The position numbers were made by a program, and so were the translations under genes. This document shows positions 1 to 12,388 of a stretch of DNA of 64,000 nucleotides, in pieces. The DNA is taken from the NCBI GenBank assembly GCA_022701365.1, contig JAKUHH010000049.1:186807-250806 (forward strand), written 5' to 3'. Below the pieces are notes generated by a model, which was not told the origin of the DNA, did not search any database, and was given only the letters and a program-made list of their open reading frames with translations. Within the stretch, counting starts at the first letter, position 1, and the number at the start of each line of letters is the position of its first letter. This DNA is from Mycocentrospora acerina. Its lineage: Eukaryota; Ascomycota; Dothideomycetes; Pleosporales.

Positions 1-1843
1 GATCAAATGACTTCTTTTCAAATTCTTCGTTCTCAAACATATAAGGTCATTTTCTCAGTCTAAATCTTAATTTTCTCAGCTTGCCTGCAACATACATTCC
101 AGTCACGTAGGACTCATACTTAAAGGTCTAGTTCGAGCCGATTCATTTCCCATTTCCTCATTTCATCTTGAACGTGGTGGCAGCAAAGCTTCAACTAATA
201 GAGTTGATCGTTTCGATATTGGTATTGTAATCATTTATTAATGATTGTTGTCGTTTGCTGGCAACTTCAATTTTAAAAAGTTTGCGTCATATAGATATGA
301 GTGCCATGTCGTCCTGCACATCCAAATCTTTATTGGACCTCTTCCACTTCACATATATGCATACAACTATATGGCGATGCATCTACGAGTACATCATAGT
401 TATGGCTCTTCACTCCTCTGGTATAGACAAATTTCTATCAAACTTTGCTAGCTTACTTTCACAAATACATTTGCGTGCGACGAGATGATTTTGCAATAGT
501 GGAATCAACTCTACACACAGGAATTAAACGTTGTTAGGTCATAGATATAATTCCAAGACTTGCTTTAGCTCTAGGATCGACCAAAGTACAGAGTTCCTCT
601 GTGTGGTCTTTAGCACGCCACTTATTGCAATTATTAATGGTGAGAAATATCTGCAAACGGCTCCGATCGATAGGAAACTACCTCTCGGAGTTGATTAATT
701 TACAATTAAGATACTTTTGCTTTATTTAGAACTTGCACTCGTCATGCAGTGTAAGGAGCAGTATCAACGAGCTTGTTTATCGATATGGACCTAATCTAGA
801 CAAACGTTCACCTCTCAATCTTCGGACTACGATGCAAGTTATAACAATCCGAATCCAGCTTTCGAGATCCCTCAACAGACACCAGCCTCTCTCGGAGACA
901 TACGTTTCGTCGATATCTTTGTTTGCCAACATGCCTTCGGGTTACGCGCGTGAAGCAGGTATTGGAGAACTACAGGACAGCATCGAGCATCAAGTTATGG
1001 TGGTCAGCATTGATGTAGAGTTGGCAGCATGGTATAAACCCAACATGTTCACTCTTAGCCAACCAAACCTTGTGCGATATTTTTTTTTGGCTGAATAAGA
1101 GTTTGCTTTAAAGGCGATTTCGACATACACAGCAGTAATGGTTATGATAGTTGGCATCGTCAGAGTTATAACAAACAAAAGTCATCGTTATTTTGGTGTT
1201 ATTGTGTCGAGAAATCAATACCAAGTACTTCATGTTATCTGTAATTGCTTTTTGAAAAGCCTGCGTAATCTCATACTGAGTATGATGACATGTATCTTAG
1301 AAAAGTGTATTTTGCGACGATGATTCTGTTATCGATTTAAAAGAAGACTGGTTTGAATAACTGTACATTGCAAAGTCCGTTCAACATCTGAGGTCACAAT
1401 CTTGCTCGGCCTCATCGGCTGTAAAGTTAGACTCCGAGGTCGCGTTCAATCTATAGCGGCTGCCTAATTGGACTTTGAGAGTCACGTGAACACGCGATCA
1501 TTAATTATCCTACCCCCGCAGCTCATCTTCCCGATGTCACGCCCTTGCTGTCATCTCTTCTGCCATCCACGCTGCCTTTGCCACCTCTTACGTTGTCAGC
1601 CTCGTCTCAAATTAAGTCACCTCCTATCTAGCGTGTCGTGCTTTCGCGATTTGCCACCTGAAGCGTGCGCGCTCAAACTTAACGCGGGTGGCGACAGTCG
1701 GCCAGGGGTTGACTTGCATTCGATTTACCACGGCGAACTAGTGCAATTCAAGCATCACTTCCAATCTTCCCCTCTCAGAGTCTTTCCAGTTACCTTCATT
1801 TTCGTTTATTACACAGCCTGTCCTTCCTCACTTGACAGTCACA
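1..1843. other. Gene-poor left edge and RAD16 promoter
   Basis: I see no supportable gene. The first ~1.45 kb is A+T-rich with only short ORFs in all frames and no recognisable protein similarity. The part from about 1460 to the RAD16 start is richer in C and T, contains a CACGTGA element near 1484, and has the pyrimidine-rich look of a fungal promoter and 5' leader. Confidence 0.6.
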
Positions 1844-4800
1844 ATGGCGCCTCGACGTTCAACTCGTGGTTCAGCACTACATTCTGCAGGAGAGATGTCT
1901 GCCGCAGCGTCACCAGCACCAACTTCAGGTGAGTTCTTTTATCTAGTTCACTTTCATTTTCACTTTCGCACCTAACTTCACCATTCCCCCATGCTGTGAG
2001 TCTATTTGCTGACTGAAGGTCGTAGCCACTATGAACGACTCGCCAATGACAGACCAGCTTCGCCACAGCAAGAAGCGCACACGCAGTTCTCGCACCTTCA
2101 TTTCTAACTCGTCTGATAACGACGACATCATCATTGAGAAAGAAAAACCACAGCATTCTTCGCAAGGACGCCGAATCTTGAAAGAGGTTGCTATTCCTGC
2201 TACAAGTTCTACAAGGGCACCTTCCACTCGCGGGAGGCCGGCTGTGACACAGGCACAAAAAGCACAGCAAACCAGCTCAAATGGATCACCATCGCTCGAA
2301 GAGTCTGACTACGATACACCGGGCACGAGCCTATCGAATACACCAGCTGCTTCAATTCGTCGTGGTCGATCTGCTGTTCGTAAGAGTGCCTTGAGCTCGA
2401 CTGTTATAGCTTCGGTGAACACTTCCCACCACGGAAAAGTACGCCATGCTATCTTGGACTCTGATGATGATGATGATAGCAGTGACGCAATCGATATGGA
2501 TGCAGAGATTGCTTTGCAAATCCAAATGGAGGACGAAGACAAAGAACGCCAGCGCAAGCGTCTTAAGTTTGAGCAGGACAGTGATGATGAAATGATAGCT
2601 TTTGATGAGCCCGTGCCCTCTTCTTCTAAAGCAAGAACCTCATACGTGGGCAAGGGCAAGGGTAAGGCTGAACCAATGGATATTGACGACAGTGAAGACG
2701 AGGATGCGTCTGTCGTGGTGCCAGCTTATACTGGCAAAGGCAAAGGTAAAGCCAAAGTTTTGGATCCTCCGGCTCGTCGAGGTCGTGCTAGCCGACGCTC
2801 CAGCGCTAAACAGACAGTCATCCTCGATGACGATAACTCTCAAGATCTAGAAGAGTCCGAGGAAGATGAGTTCATGCCAGATGACGCAGACTCGTTGCTT
2901 GACGAAGCTGAAAACTCCATTGTGAGTGAAAGTGAAGACGAGGAATCGCTTATGGCGGCGAGTGCGCGACTGAAGGCTGAAGCAAGTCGAGCACCAGCGC
3001 ATAAGAGAGGAAAGAAGAGGCTCACTCGAGAGGAGAAGACGGAGCAGCAGAAGCGCCTCAAACGGCACGCTCACATTCAGGACAGATGGGAGCGGAAGCG
3101 TGCCATGAATCGTGAGCGTGCTGAGCAGCAACATCCAAAGCTACGCACCATGTGGAACGATCTACAGAAGGTTCCCACACTTGAAGTCCAAATGGCTGAG
3201 CAGCCGCAGTCTATCTCTCGACGACTGAAGCCCTTCCAGCTTGAGGGTCTCAGCTGGATGATTCGTCAGGAGAAGACTCACTACAAGGGTGGCCTCCTTG
3301 GAGACGAGATGGGTATGGGCAAGACCATTCAAGCCGTGTCTCTGATCATGTCCGACTACCCAGCAAAGGCGCCCACTCTCGTCTGTGTCCCTCCAGTTGC
3401 CCTTATGCAGTGGTCAAACGAGATCAAAGAGTACACAGATAACAAACTCAAGGTTTTGGTGTATCATGGTACCAACGCCAAGTGTAAGAAGATGTCCATT
3501 AAGGAGTTGAAGTCGTACGATGTCATCATGGTGTCCTACAACAGCTTGGAGTCCCTTTATCGCAAAGAAACGAAGGGCTGGTCTCGCGGAGAGGACATCG
3601 TTAAGGAGGCATCGTCGCTCCATGCGATCACCTACCACAGGCTCATTCTGGACGAAGCGCACAGCATCAAATCGCGCAACACTGGTGTCGCCAAGGCCTG
3701 CTTCGCGCTGAAGGGTTCTTACAAGTGGTGTCTATCTGGTACACCTGTCCAGAACCGTATTGGAGAGTTCTTCTCTCTTCTTCGCTTCCTGGAAGTGCGG
3801 CCATTTGCAGACTACTTCTGCCGTTCCTGCAATTGCGAGAAGCTTCATTGGGCTACTGACGATGACCACATGTGTGTTGCCTGTAATCACGGTGCCTCTG
3901 AGCATATTTCTGTCTTCAACCAGGAGCTCCTTAACCCAATCACTGGTGATGATGTCAAACTTCGCGAGGACGCACTGACGAAGTTGCACATGATCACTGC
4001 ACGTGTTATGCTACGTCGCATGAAGCGTGATCATACCAATTCTATGGTGAGTGAACTGGACACAATCTTTCGCTTTTTCCTCTTTCTAACAGCAAGCAGG
4101 AATTGCCCATGAAGGATATCATCATTCATAATGAGTTCTTCAGCAATGTTGAGCGAGACTTCTCTTCTTCTATTATGACCAACACGAACCGCAAGTTCGA
4201 CACGTATGTCGCAGCGGGTGTCATGTTGAACAATTACGCCAACATTTTTGGTCTTATTATGCAGATGCGACAGGTTGCCAACCACCCAGACTTGCTTCTA
4301 CGAAAGAATGCAGTCGAGGGCAGTCAGAATGTCTATGTTTGCAATATCTGCGATGAGCCAGCGGAAGATGCGATCCGTTCTCGCTGCCACCACGAGTTCT
4401 GCCGAGCATGTGTGAAGGACTTTATCGACACGTGTGAGGCATCTGGAACTGATCCAGACTGCCCCCGCTGCCACATTGGTCTCACTATCGACTTCGAACA
4501 GCCTGAGCTCGAACAGGATGAGGAGTCAGTCAAGAAGACGTCAATTATCAACCGTATCAAAATGGAGAACTGGACTTCTTCCACGAAGATCGAGATGCTC
4601 GTCTACGACCTTTACAAACTGCGCAGCAAGAAGCAAACGCTCAAGTCCATCGTGTTCAGTCAGTTTACATCCATGTTGCAGCTTATCGAGTGGCGTTTGC
4701 GTCGTGCTGGTTTCAACACGGTGATGCTTGATGGTAGCATGACGCCGGCTCAGCGACAGAAAAGTATTGATCATTTTATGACCAATCCGGATGTTGAGGT

Positions 4801-5156
4801 CTTCCTTGTTTCTTTGAAGGCCGGCGGCGTAGCTCTCAACTTGACTGAAGCTTCCAGGGTGTTTATTGTCGACCCGTAAGTTTTCATTGCCTATTCGCTG
4901 TTATTCATCCCAACTAACTTTGCTCAGATGGTGGAACCCGGCTGCTGAGTGGCAGTCTGCTGATCGTGTTCATCGTATTGGTCAGAAGCGGCCCTGTGTG
5001 ATTACTCGTCTCTGTATCGAGGACAGTGTCGAGTCTCGTATGGTGGCGCTACAGGAAAAGAAGGCAGCGATGATTGCTGGCACGGTCAACAACGACAAGG
5101 TGGCTATGGATCGCTTAACCCCCGAAGACCTGCAGTTCCTCTTCCGGGGAACTTGA
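1844..5156 (+). CDS. RAD16: RAD16-like SNF2 ATPase / RING E3, nucleotide excision repair
   Basis: Four exons join in frame: 1844-1928, 2026-4046, 4100-4875, 4928-5156 (about 1036 aa). The ATG at 1844 (context CACAATGGC) replaces the internal ATG at 2031, because the first 28 codons splice in frame. The first ~390 residues are disordered and Asp/Glu/Ser-rich with basic patches. The SNF2 N-lobe has GDEMGMGKT (Lys near 461) and DEAH (571-574). A Cys-rich insert (CRSCNC...CVAC) precedes a C3HC4 RING near 783-825 (CNIC...CHHEFC...CPRC). The C-lobe ends with the QSADRVHRIGQ motif. Helicase lobes split by a RING define Rad16/Rad5-type proteins. The absence of an N-terminal HIRAN domain and the close motif match favour Rad16, which with Rad7 performs global-genome repair of UV damage in the nucleus and acts as a ubiquitin ligase. 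Function is by family; the exon junctions are read directly. Confidence 0.93.
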
Positions 5157-6254
5157 GCGATATTTGGGTTCTCAGCTGAAGGGCTTTCTTATTTCTCGTT
5201 TGTGAGCGCTTATTCAGCCTCCACAGACTGTTCTTGGCTTGGTTTCGGTCGGCGTATGGGCATTTTTCGGGACATGATTTATATCGGGACAATCAAGGGA
5301 TTCGGGCGTCGTGAGATTCACAAGAGTACAGTTACGTAAATGGTGGAGTTTTGCGGTGTTTTTCGGCGCAAAGATATATTTTAGAAATTCAATGGCGATT
5401 AGTATACAGCACTTTGAAATGAAGCGGACTTCTTTTATTCATCTGCGCACTTCAGACCAGTCTTGTTTTGAAATGAGACGCACCTATGTTGCCAAGCGAA
5501 TGACGTCGATTGGCTGGCAGCCCATAGTCCGCTACCCCGGATTTTCACGAGATGTACTTTGTTTTAGTCCACGACTTCGCTTTGTGCTGTTCGGCCAAAA
5601 AATTGAGATGGCGCTTTTTTAATAATGATGTACAATGACCATTCCAGCAAATCAAAATCCTCTATCCATCTCACATCAGACAGCTGCTGCAGCACCAACA
5701 ACCATGCCGTGACCGCCTCGCCAACCATCGCATCCTCGCATAATAAATAAAAAAGAGTACGCGACCCACTAGCACTACCATAAGGACAAATATATATTTT
5801 TCCCCATGTCGTTTCAATGCATACAGGTACTGCCGCTGACCCGAGGAGAAAGGGAAATCATGGAGCGTTGCTGGTACGTAATTTTACGTAAATCAGGGCT
5901 TTTGCTCTGCGGTACTGTTGCGGGCTGATGCATGCACGTTGTACGCTTGACACTCATGTGCCCCGGTACGTCAGAAGTTTGCGGGTAGGCGTGATGGTTA
6001 TGATGCTGATGATGATGATGATGGGCAAAAGAAAGGGCGGGCTGGGAGGAGTAGGTACCGGTGTGTTAAGTAGTGGCGCAGGGTACGCTGGGTTGGATTC
6101 TGGTTGGATCTCTTGTTATTGTTCCTGCGCGAGATATACTACTGGAAGCGTTGTTCTTGTTGATCTTGATGTTCAATTGCTTCCTGTGTTGAGCCTCTGT
6201 ACTATATCTATTGTCTTGTCTTATTGCATCGTTCTATTGTGTCCTGTCCAGTGG
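5157..6254. other. Intergenic, RAD16 3' region and HPP-gene promoter
   Basis: No gene is supported. Short ORFs (for example 5311-5622) show no recognisable motif. A run of ATG/GAT repeats lies near 6000-6025, directly upstream of the HPP gene and in its reading frame, but it looks like leader sequence and not an N-terminus. Confidence 0.6.
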
Positions 6255-7321
6255 ATGATGAGTTTCTTCGACAGGGTCCGGGGATGGGATCTCGATGTTG
6301 ATCGTTACCTCAACCGAGTTATTCCTCCTTCACCGCTCCATAGGCTTCCTGCACCGGTATCGAGATTCTTGGGGTATAGGAAAGAAGAGCAACAGGATGT
6401 TGGGAATGTGTGCGGAGCGTTTTGGTCATTGTTTGGCGCCTTCTGTGGGTTGGCGGTTGTGGCGGCTGTGTTCAACAACATGAACAGTATACAGATACAC
6501 AACCCACCTGCGTTGATTGCGTCGTTTGTGAGTGGTCCAGTGTTGGATTATATCTTCTCCAAGATGGAAGGCTGATGTTAGTGTAGGGTGCTTCGGCGAT
6601 ACTCGAATACAATACCATTCGTTCGCCGCTTGGGCAGCCTCGAAATGCGCTGCTGGGACATGCACTTTCTGCTATCGTCGGTGTGGGTGTGTCCAAGGTA
6701 TTCCAGTTTCATAGCGACTACGACAGTATCAAATGGATTGCGGGCGCGGTTGCCTGCGGTTGCGCCTCAGCCACGATGCTGTTGACTGGGACTGTTCATC
6801 CACCAGGCGGTGCGTCTGCAGTACTCGCTGCCACGGAGCCAGCTATCACAGCAATGGGGTGGTACTTTGTGGGGTTGGTGTGCTGGGGTACAACGCTCAT
6901 GCTGGCTGTTGCACTTATTATCAACAACATACAGAGACAGTTCCCGATATACTGGTGGACGTCCATGGACCTAAGACAAGCGAAAAAGCAAGATTTTGAG
7001 ACTGTGCCTGATGCGAGGGGTGGGCTGGAGGAGAAAAAGACGGTGGAGCAGCAGAGATATAGTCGCAATGGGGAGTGGGTTCAAATTTCAGGAGCGGAGA
7101 TAATACTTCCAGAAGACTTGAGTTTGAACAAAGAGGAGGCTGAACTGCTAGAAAAATTGCGAGATAGACTGAGGAAGAGGGTGGATGGGACAAATGTGCT
7201 TGCAGAAGAGCGGGAAACAGAAAAGGCGGGTTCAAACAGCTCACGAAGCAGTGCCGAGTTTACTATGGTCAGCAGTCGGGACCACAAGGTGCACAGGAAG
7301 GGGAGCGGGACTACTTTGTAG
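6255..7321 (+). CDS. HPP-family integral membrane protein
   Basis: Two exons, 6255-6527 and 6587-7321, give 335 aa. The first ORF seems to end at 6575, but GTGAGT at 6528 and an AG at 6585-6586 remove 59 bp and restore the family sequence (IASF joined to GASAILEYNTI). The HPP signature is clear: TGTVHPPGGASAVLAA, with several hydrophobic helices around it (FWSLFGAFCGLAVVAAVF; GWYFVGLVCWGTTLMLAVALI). The C-terminal ~110 residues are hydrophilic and charged, and probably cytosolic. HPP proteins are four-helix membrane proteins in bacteria, plants and fungi; a plant member has been linked to plastid nitrite transport, but the fungal substrate is unknown. Either of two adjacent ATGs (6255, 6258) may be used. 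The next gene downstream on the same strand is ARB1. Confidence 0.88.
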
Positions 7322-8139
7322 TGCTGCGTGTAGTTGTTTTGAGCGTTATCGCACTGCACTTGGCTGGATAGATAAGACAGATGCCTACTTTTTTTGCTAC
7401 AACTCCGAGGCCTGCTATGATTGATAGTTGCCTTGAAACACGTCATCCAAGCAGAGAGGTACACACTAGAAGTATTAATGATATATTCTTATAATTTTTG
7501 TCTGTTTCGACTCATATTGCAGCATGGTGCAAGGCCTAGGAGTGTATCTGTGCGGTTTATAGGTAGATGAAGCATAGTGTCGCGATCCACAGAAGACACA
7601 GATGTCAAAATGCCAACCCAAGGACCTTGGGTTGGTAAAAAAACCATCTAGGTTCTCAACTTCCGGCCCACTTCCGATTCTTTCCCTCTCATAACTAGAG
7701 TGGAAAAATCTACCGTTTGAACCAAGTGTCTCCCTCGTCGCTCTGCAAAAAAGGCGGCGAGTTGTGGACGCCCAAGGCCGTCAGCGCTTTACCTGCCCTA
7801 TGATAAGCGGGGCTCCTATTGGCTGCCCATTCACTCACTCGCCACCAAAGAAAAAATTGGGTGTTGAGAGGACTACGGCGCATAGGGTTGCCCGACTTAC
7901 TTACCCTCCTCTCCCTTCCCTTTTCTCCTCCATCTGCCTCATCTACATTTTACACTACCTCATTCCACTCGTTTCCAGCATCGAGTGCAGCGCGTTCAAA
8001 GGCCCACATCCACATCCACGCCTATCGATAAGAGCGGGCTGTTAGCGGGGTCAACCCGGACGTTGTCCAACACTTTTTAAAATTCTCCCACCCTTTCCTC
8101 TCCACACCCACCACCTCTCCCCTCCCCCAACAACACATC
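7322..8139. other. Intergenic, HPP 3' end and ARB1 promoter
   Basis: No gene seen. The stretch holds a perfect 23-bp inverted repeat (7613-7635, listed separately), a reversed CCAAT box (ATTGG) near 7818, and a C/T-rich leader of about 200 bp directly before the ARB1 ATG, typical of strongly expressed fungal genes. Confidence 0.6.
7613..7635. repeat. Perfect 23-bp palindrome
   Basis: Two 11-bp arms, CCAACCCAAGG and CCTTGGGTTGG, are exact reverse complements separated by one A. The site lies about 290 bp after the HPP stop and 505 bp before the ARB1 start. It could be a binding site for a dimeric regulator or a hairpin; no function is known. Confidence 0.85.
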
Positions 8140-10091
8140 ATGGTTTCCGCCAGCAAAGCCGCCCGCGATGCCAAGAAGCTCGCCGCCGGTAAGGAGCCCA
8201 AGAAGACGGCCACTTCCCGCCTCAACTCGAAGAATGCCTCCAAGGCGTCGTCCGTCAACGGCGAGGAGGATCTAGAGCTCAACGAGGAGGTGCGAAAGCT
8301 CACCATGCAGGAGGACAAGCACGGTCTGTCTGACCGTGTCACCACTGGTGTGCTGGCGTCGCTGCAGACGTCGCGCGATGTCAAGATCAACTCGGCCTCG
8401 CTCGTCTTCCACGGCCGCGTCCTGTTCAACGACGCCACCATCGAGGTCAACTACGGCCGTCGTTATGGTCTGCTCGGAGAGAACGGCTGCGGAAAGACGA
8501 CACTGCTCAAGGCTATTGACAAGCGCGAGTTCCCCTTCCCCGAGCACATCGACATTTACCTGCTCAACCAGGGTGCCCCCAAGACTGAGTTGGGTGCCCT
8601 TGAGTGGGTTGTCCGCGAGGCTGAGAACGAGCTGGCTCGTCTTGAGAAGCTCGCCGAGGACATCCTCGAGCGTGACGGGCCTGAGAACCCGCTGCTTGAC
8701 GACATCTACGAGGTTCGTATTTTGCCACTGCATTGCACTGCATGATCCACGGCTGACCCCACCTACAGCGTCAAGAGAGCATGGACCCCTCCACCTTCCA
8801 CACCCGTGCCTCGCTCATTCTGACCGGTCTGGGCTTCGACAAGAAGACCATTAACAAGAAGACCAAGGACATGTCCGGTGGATGGCGTATGCGTGTGGCC
8901 CTCTCCAAGGCCCTGTTCGTCAAGCCTGCCCTGCTCCTTCTCGACGACCCCACAGCCCATTTGGATCTCGAGGCCTGCGTGTGGCTCGAGGAGTACATGA
9001 AGAAGTGGGACCGCACTCTCATCATTGTTTCCCACTCTATGGATTTCCTCAACGGTGTCTGCACAAACATGATTGATATGCGTATGAAGAAGCTCCTCTA
9101 CTACGGAGGTAACTACGACACATACATCAAGACCCGTACTGAGCAGGAGGTCAACCAGACCAAGGCCTACGAGAAGCAGCAGGATGAGATTAAGCACATC
9201 AAGAAGTTCATTGCTTCTGCCGGTACCTACGCCAACTTGGTCAGGCAGGCCAAGTCCCGCCAGAAGATTCTCGACAAGATGGAGGCCGACGGTCTGATTG
9301 AGCCCGTCCACCAGGACAGGGTTTTCAGCTTCCGTTTCGCCGATGTCGAGAAGCTTCCCCCACCTGTGCTTGCGCTTGACGACGTCACATTCTCCTACTC
9401 TGGCAACGCGGCCGACAACCTGTACGAGAACCTCGACTTTGGTGTCGACATGGACTCCCGAACAGCCCTTGTCGGACCCAACGGTGTGGGCAAGTCGACT
9501 CTGCTCAACATCTTCACTGGAAAGCTCAGCCCCACGGGCGGTGTTGTCTCGCGTCACTCTCACTTGAAGCTCGGTGTGTACAGCCAGCACTCTGCTGAAC
9601 AGCTTGACCTCACAAAGTCTGCGCTCGACTTTGTCCGCGACAAATTCACCCACATCAGCCAAGACTACCAGTACTGGCGCCAGCAGCTTGGTCGTTTCGG
9701 TATGACCGGTGAGGGACAGACTGCCAAGATGGCTACTCTGTCTGACGGCCAGAAGAGCCGTATCGTTTTTGCTCTGTTGGCCATTGAGGGACCCAACATG
9801 TTGCTTCTCGACGAGCCTACCAACGGTCTCGATATTCCCACCATTGACTCTTTGGCAGATGCCATCAACCAGTTCAGCGGTGGTGTCGTCGTTGTTTCCC
9901 ACGACTTCCGGTATGCATTTTCCTGATGGATTAGCTATGAAAGCAGTTTGCTAACGTTTGACAGATTGCTCGACAAGATTGCCAAGGACATTATGGTCTG
10001 CGAACACAAGACTGTCCGTCGCTGGGACGGCACTATCGGCGAGTACAAGGGCCACCTCCGCAAGAAGATGGCGTCGACTGGTATCCTATAA
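8140..10091 (+). CDS. ARB1: ABCF-type ATPase ARB1 (ribosome biogenesis)
   Basis: Exons 8140-8712, 8769-9910 and 9965-10091 give 613 aa, the usual Arb1/ABCF2 length. Two ABC cassettes without membrane segments are present. The first has Walker A GENGCGKT, signature MSGGWRMR and a Walker B reading LLLDDPTAHLD. The second has GPNGVGKS, a signature-like TLSDGQKS and Walker B LLLDEPTNGLD. The N-terminus is lysine- and alanine-rich and disordered. Arb1 shuttles between nucleus and cytoplasm and is needed for 40S and 60S subunit maturation; that role is taken from the family. The first Walker B has Asp where the catalytic Glu normally sits; as I recall, yeast Arb1 shares this, so it is probably lineage-typical and not damage. 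Codon use is strongly biased to C-ending codons, which suggests high expression. Confidence 0.94.
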
Positions 10092-10588
10092 ACGGGGCGC
10101 CTTGAGATTGTTTGCAAATTGTATGCGTCTTGTGAGCTGCGGGACGTGGGTTCAAAGTAAAAGCGATTGCCTTGTAGCAGGGCCCTGATACCTCTGCAGT
10201 AGGCTGGCAGCTCCTCGGGACCTGCTTCAGTGTCTGTCTACGATTGGTGGAGACATCTGGATTCTGCGTTATGATGCATTGGGTCTTAGAGGAGTTTTTA
10301 GAATTGGCTTATGACCAAAATGATATCACATAGAACAGAAGGAAGAAATCAATGTGTTGCGGATGTTGTTCCTGACGAGGCACGTTGAGCTGAGCACATG
10401 ACCATTGGCGAACCGTGATCGGTGACGAGCTGCACCCCGCCCCGCAGCCTCGGACCTCGAGCTCCGAGTCTATTGTACATGTTTGTGGAGCTATCCTGCA
10501 CGCCATTACACACGACTGATTTGGTGATTTCTGAGCTGTGGTTTGACCCTTGCACCCGATATCTCCACCTCGACGCGTCTTGCCCGTT
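10092..10588. other. Intergenic, ARB1 3' end and FYV10 promoter
   Basis: No gene seen. A GC-rich patch around 10435-10470 (GGACCTCGAGCTCCGAG) is partly palindromic. The rest is unremarkable. Confidence 0.5.
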
Positions 10589-12099
10589 ATGGCGGAGCTT
10601 ACCAGCACGAAGCTCAACGCAGAGTCGCATCTGCTGCTTGTATGCGCTTCCTTGTCGACGCTCTCGCCCTTGTCCCCCCAGCTTCTAACGCACGGCACAG
10701 GAACAACCTCTTCTGCGCATGCCATATGAACTCTCACGGCGAAACTTCAAAAACGCCCAGCGCCTAATCGAGCACTCGAGCACCAACACGAGCACCTCAC
10801 TCGACGCCGCCAAGAAGGCCGCCGTCGCCGCCACCGCCGCCGCCACCACTACAACCACACCCACCCTCGACTCACTCGACTCCATGATCGCCAAGATGCA
10901 GGGCCTAAAGCGCAAGCTCGAAGGCCTCCACGAGGAAGAACTCCGCATCCACAAGTCCGCCAAAGCGCGGCTCCAGCACCTCCAAGACCTCCACCAAGTC
11001 AAATCCCTCACGGACGTCAAGTACGAAGAGTGGAGTCGCACACGGCTCTCGCGCCTACTAGTAGACTACCTCCTGCGGGAAGGGTACGCCGAGTCTGCGG
11101 CGCACCTGGCGCAGAGTAAAGGGATTGCGGAGCTGGTGGATGTAGATGCGTTTGTGGCGTGTCAGCGGATTGAGCGGAGTTTGCGGGAGGGGCGGACCGG
11201 GGAGGCGCTAGAGTGGTGCAAGGAGCATGGGAAGGAGTTGAGGAAGGGGGGCGGGGTGTTGGAGTTTGAGTTGCGGTTGCAGCAGTATGTGGAGTTGGTG
11301 AGGGAGGGGCACGAGGCGGGGGTTAGTGGGGAGATGCATGGTCGAGGGGGGATGGAAGGGGTGAGAATTGGGGGTGGGGGCGGGGAGGCGAAGCTCGTGG
11401 AGGCGAGGGCGCATGCGAAGAAGTATCTGAGTGGGAGTGGGGATTATGCGTTGTTGGGTCGGGCGGCGGGGTTGTTGGCGTACAGGCCGTGGGACGAGGT
11501 GGAGCCGTATGCGGTATGTGATTCTCTACTTTCCCTTTCCCTTTCCCGCGTTGATCCAGAAAAAAAAAACATCATTTCACGTGTCTGTAATATCTTGACT
11601 AACCTCACAAACACAGTCTCTCTACTCCCCCAACCGCTGGACCCACCTCGCCGCCCTCTTCCTCACCACCCACCACACCTTGTACTCCCTCCCTCCACAA
11701 CCCCTCCTCCACGTCGCCCTCAGCGCCGGCCTCTCCGCCCTCAAAACACCCGCCTGCCACTCCGCGTTCACATCCTCCACCCCTTCCTCCTCCTCCTCAT
11801 CATCAACAACAACACCACCACTACCACCACCACCAACAACCCCATCCGTCTGCCCCATCTGCAGCACCGAGCTCAACGAACTAGCCCGCAGCGTGCCCTA
11901 CGCGCTACACACGACCAGTCTCGTGGAGAATGACCCCGTGGTCCTGCCCAATGGGCGGGTGTACGGGAGTGAGCGACTGCGGGTGTTTAACGAAAAGGTG
12001 GGGACAGAGAAGGGGTGGGTGGTTGATCCCGTGGTGGGCGGGGGTGTCGGGGGCGAGAAGTGGAAGGAAGGAGAGGTGAGGAAGGTGTATATCATGTGA
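10589..12099 (+). CDS. FYV10: GID/CTLH ubiquitin-ligase subunit FYV10 (GID9/MAEA)
   Basis: Three exons, 10589-10639, 10701-11513 and 11617-12099, give 448 aa. The first, 51 bp long, carries MAELTSTKLNAESHLLL and joins at GCACAG|GAA. After an Ala/Thr-rich insert, a LisH-like segment lies near 130-160 (RLSRLLVDYLLREGY), followed by CTLH near 165-225 and CRA. A C-terminal degenerate RING begins CPIC, with the VLPNGRVYGSERL segment conserved in MAEA/Fyv10. In yeast this subunit pairs with Gid2 as the catalytic core that ubiquitinates gluconeogenic enzymes. The Ser/Thr/Pro run directly before the RING (coded by TCC/ACC/CCA repeats near 11776-11845) looks like a local low-complexity expansion. The gene converges with BMT5, with 281 bp between stop codons. 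Confidence 0.93.
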
Positions 12100-12350
12100 G
12101 GATGTTGTGGGTCCTTTTGAGTCTTGTTCTTTTATTTATTTTTTCTGGTTCTTGGTCTTTGTCTTTGGAGGGGTTAAACGGCATAGCGAGTGGAGTTTTG
12201 GCGGAGTTTTGTTCTGTTTTTCATTTCTTTCATAGCCATGGGACGGAGGGAGGGATTTTTTTCCTTTCCTTTCCTTTCCTGCTCTTCTCTTCTTCTTCTT
12301 TTTTGGTCTTGTAATATTCCGAGTCCATTGGGTTGAGGCTCTTATTTCCC

Positions 12351-12388
12351 ACTCACTCGCTCACTCACTCACTCATTCACTCATTCAT
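12351..12388. repeat. ACTC/ATTC tetranucleotide microsatellite
   Basis: About nine degenerate ACTC/ATTC units lie between the convergent FYV10 and BMT5 genes. The last units run into the BMT5 stop codon (TGA at 12381-12383 on the minus strand), so changes in repeat number could alter the BMT5 C-terminus. Confidence 0.85.

Noticed and set aside
120..150. B-box-like GTTCGAGCC as a tRNA sign
   Set aside because: No A-box or cloverleaf arms could be built around it. No other tRNA candidates were found.
6528..6600. Frameshift or broken HPP gene
   Set aside because: A 59-bp GT-AG intron restores a full family sequence, so the gene is intact.
8763..9902. A 379-codon minus-strand open frame
   Set aside because: It is the antisense shadow of ARB1 exon 2, caused by strong codon bias; composition (Val/Leu/Gly/His-rich) is typical of such shadows.
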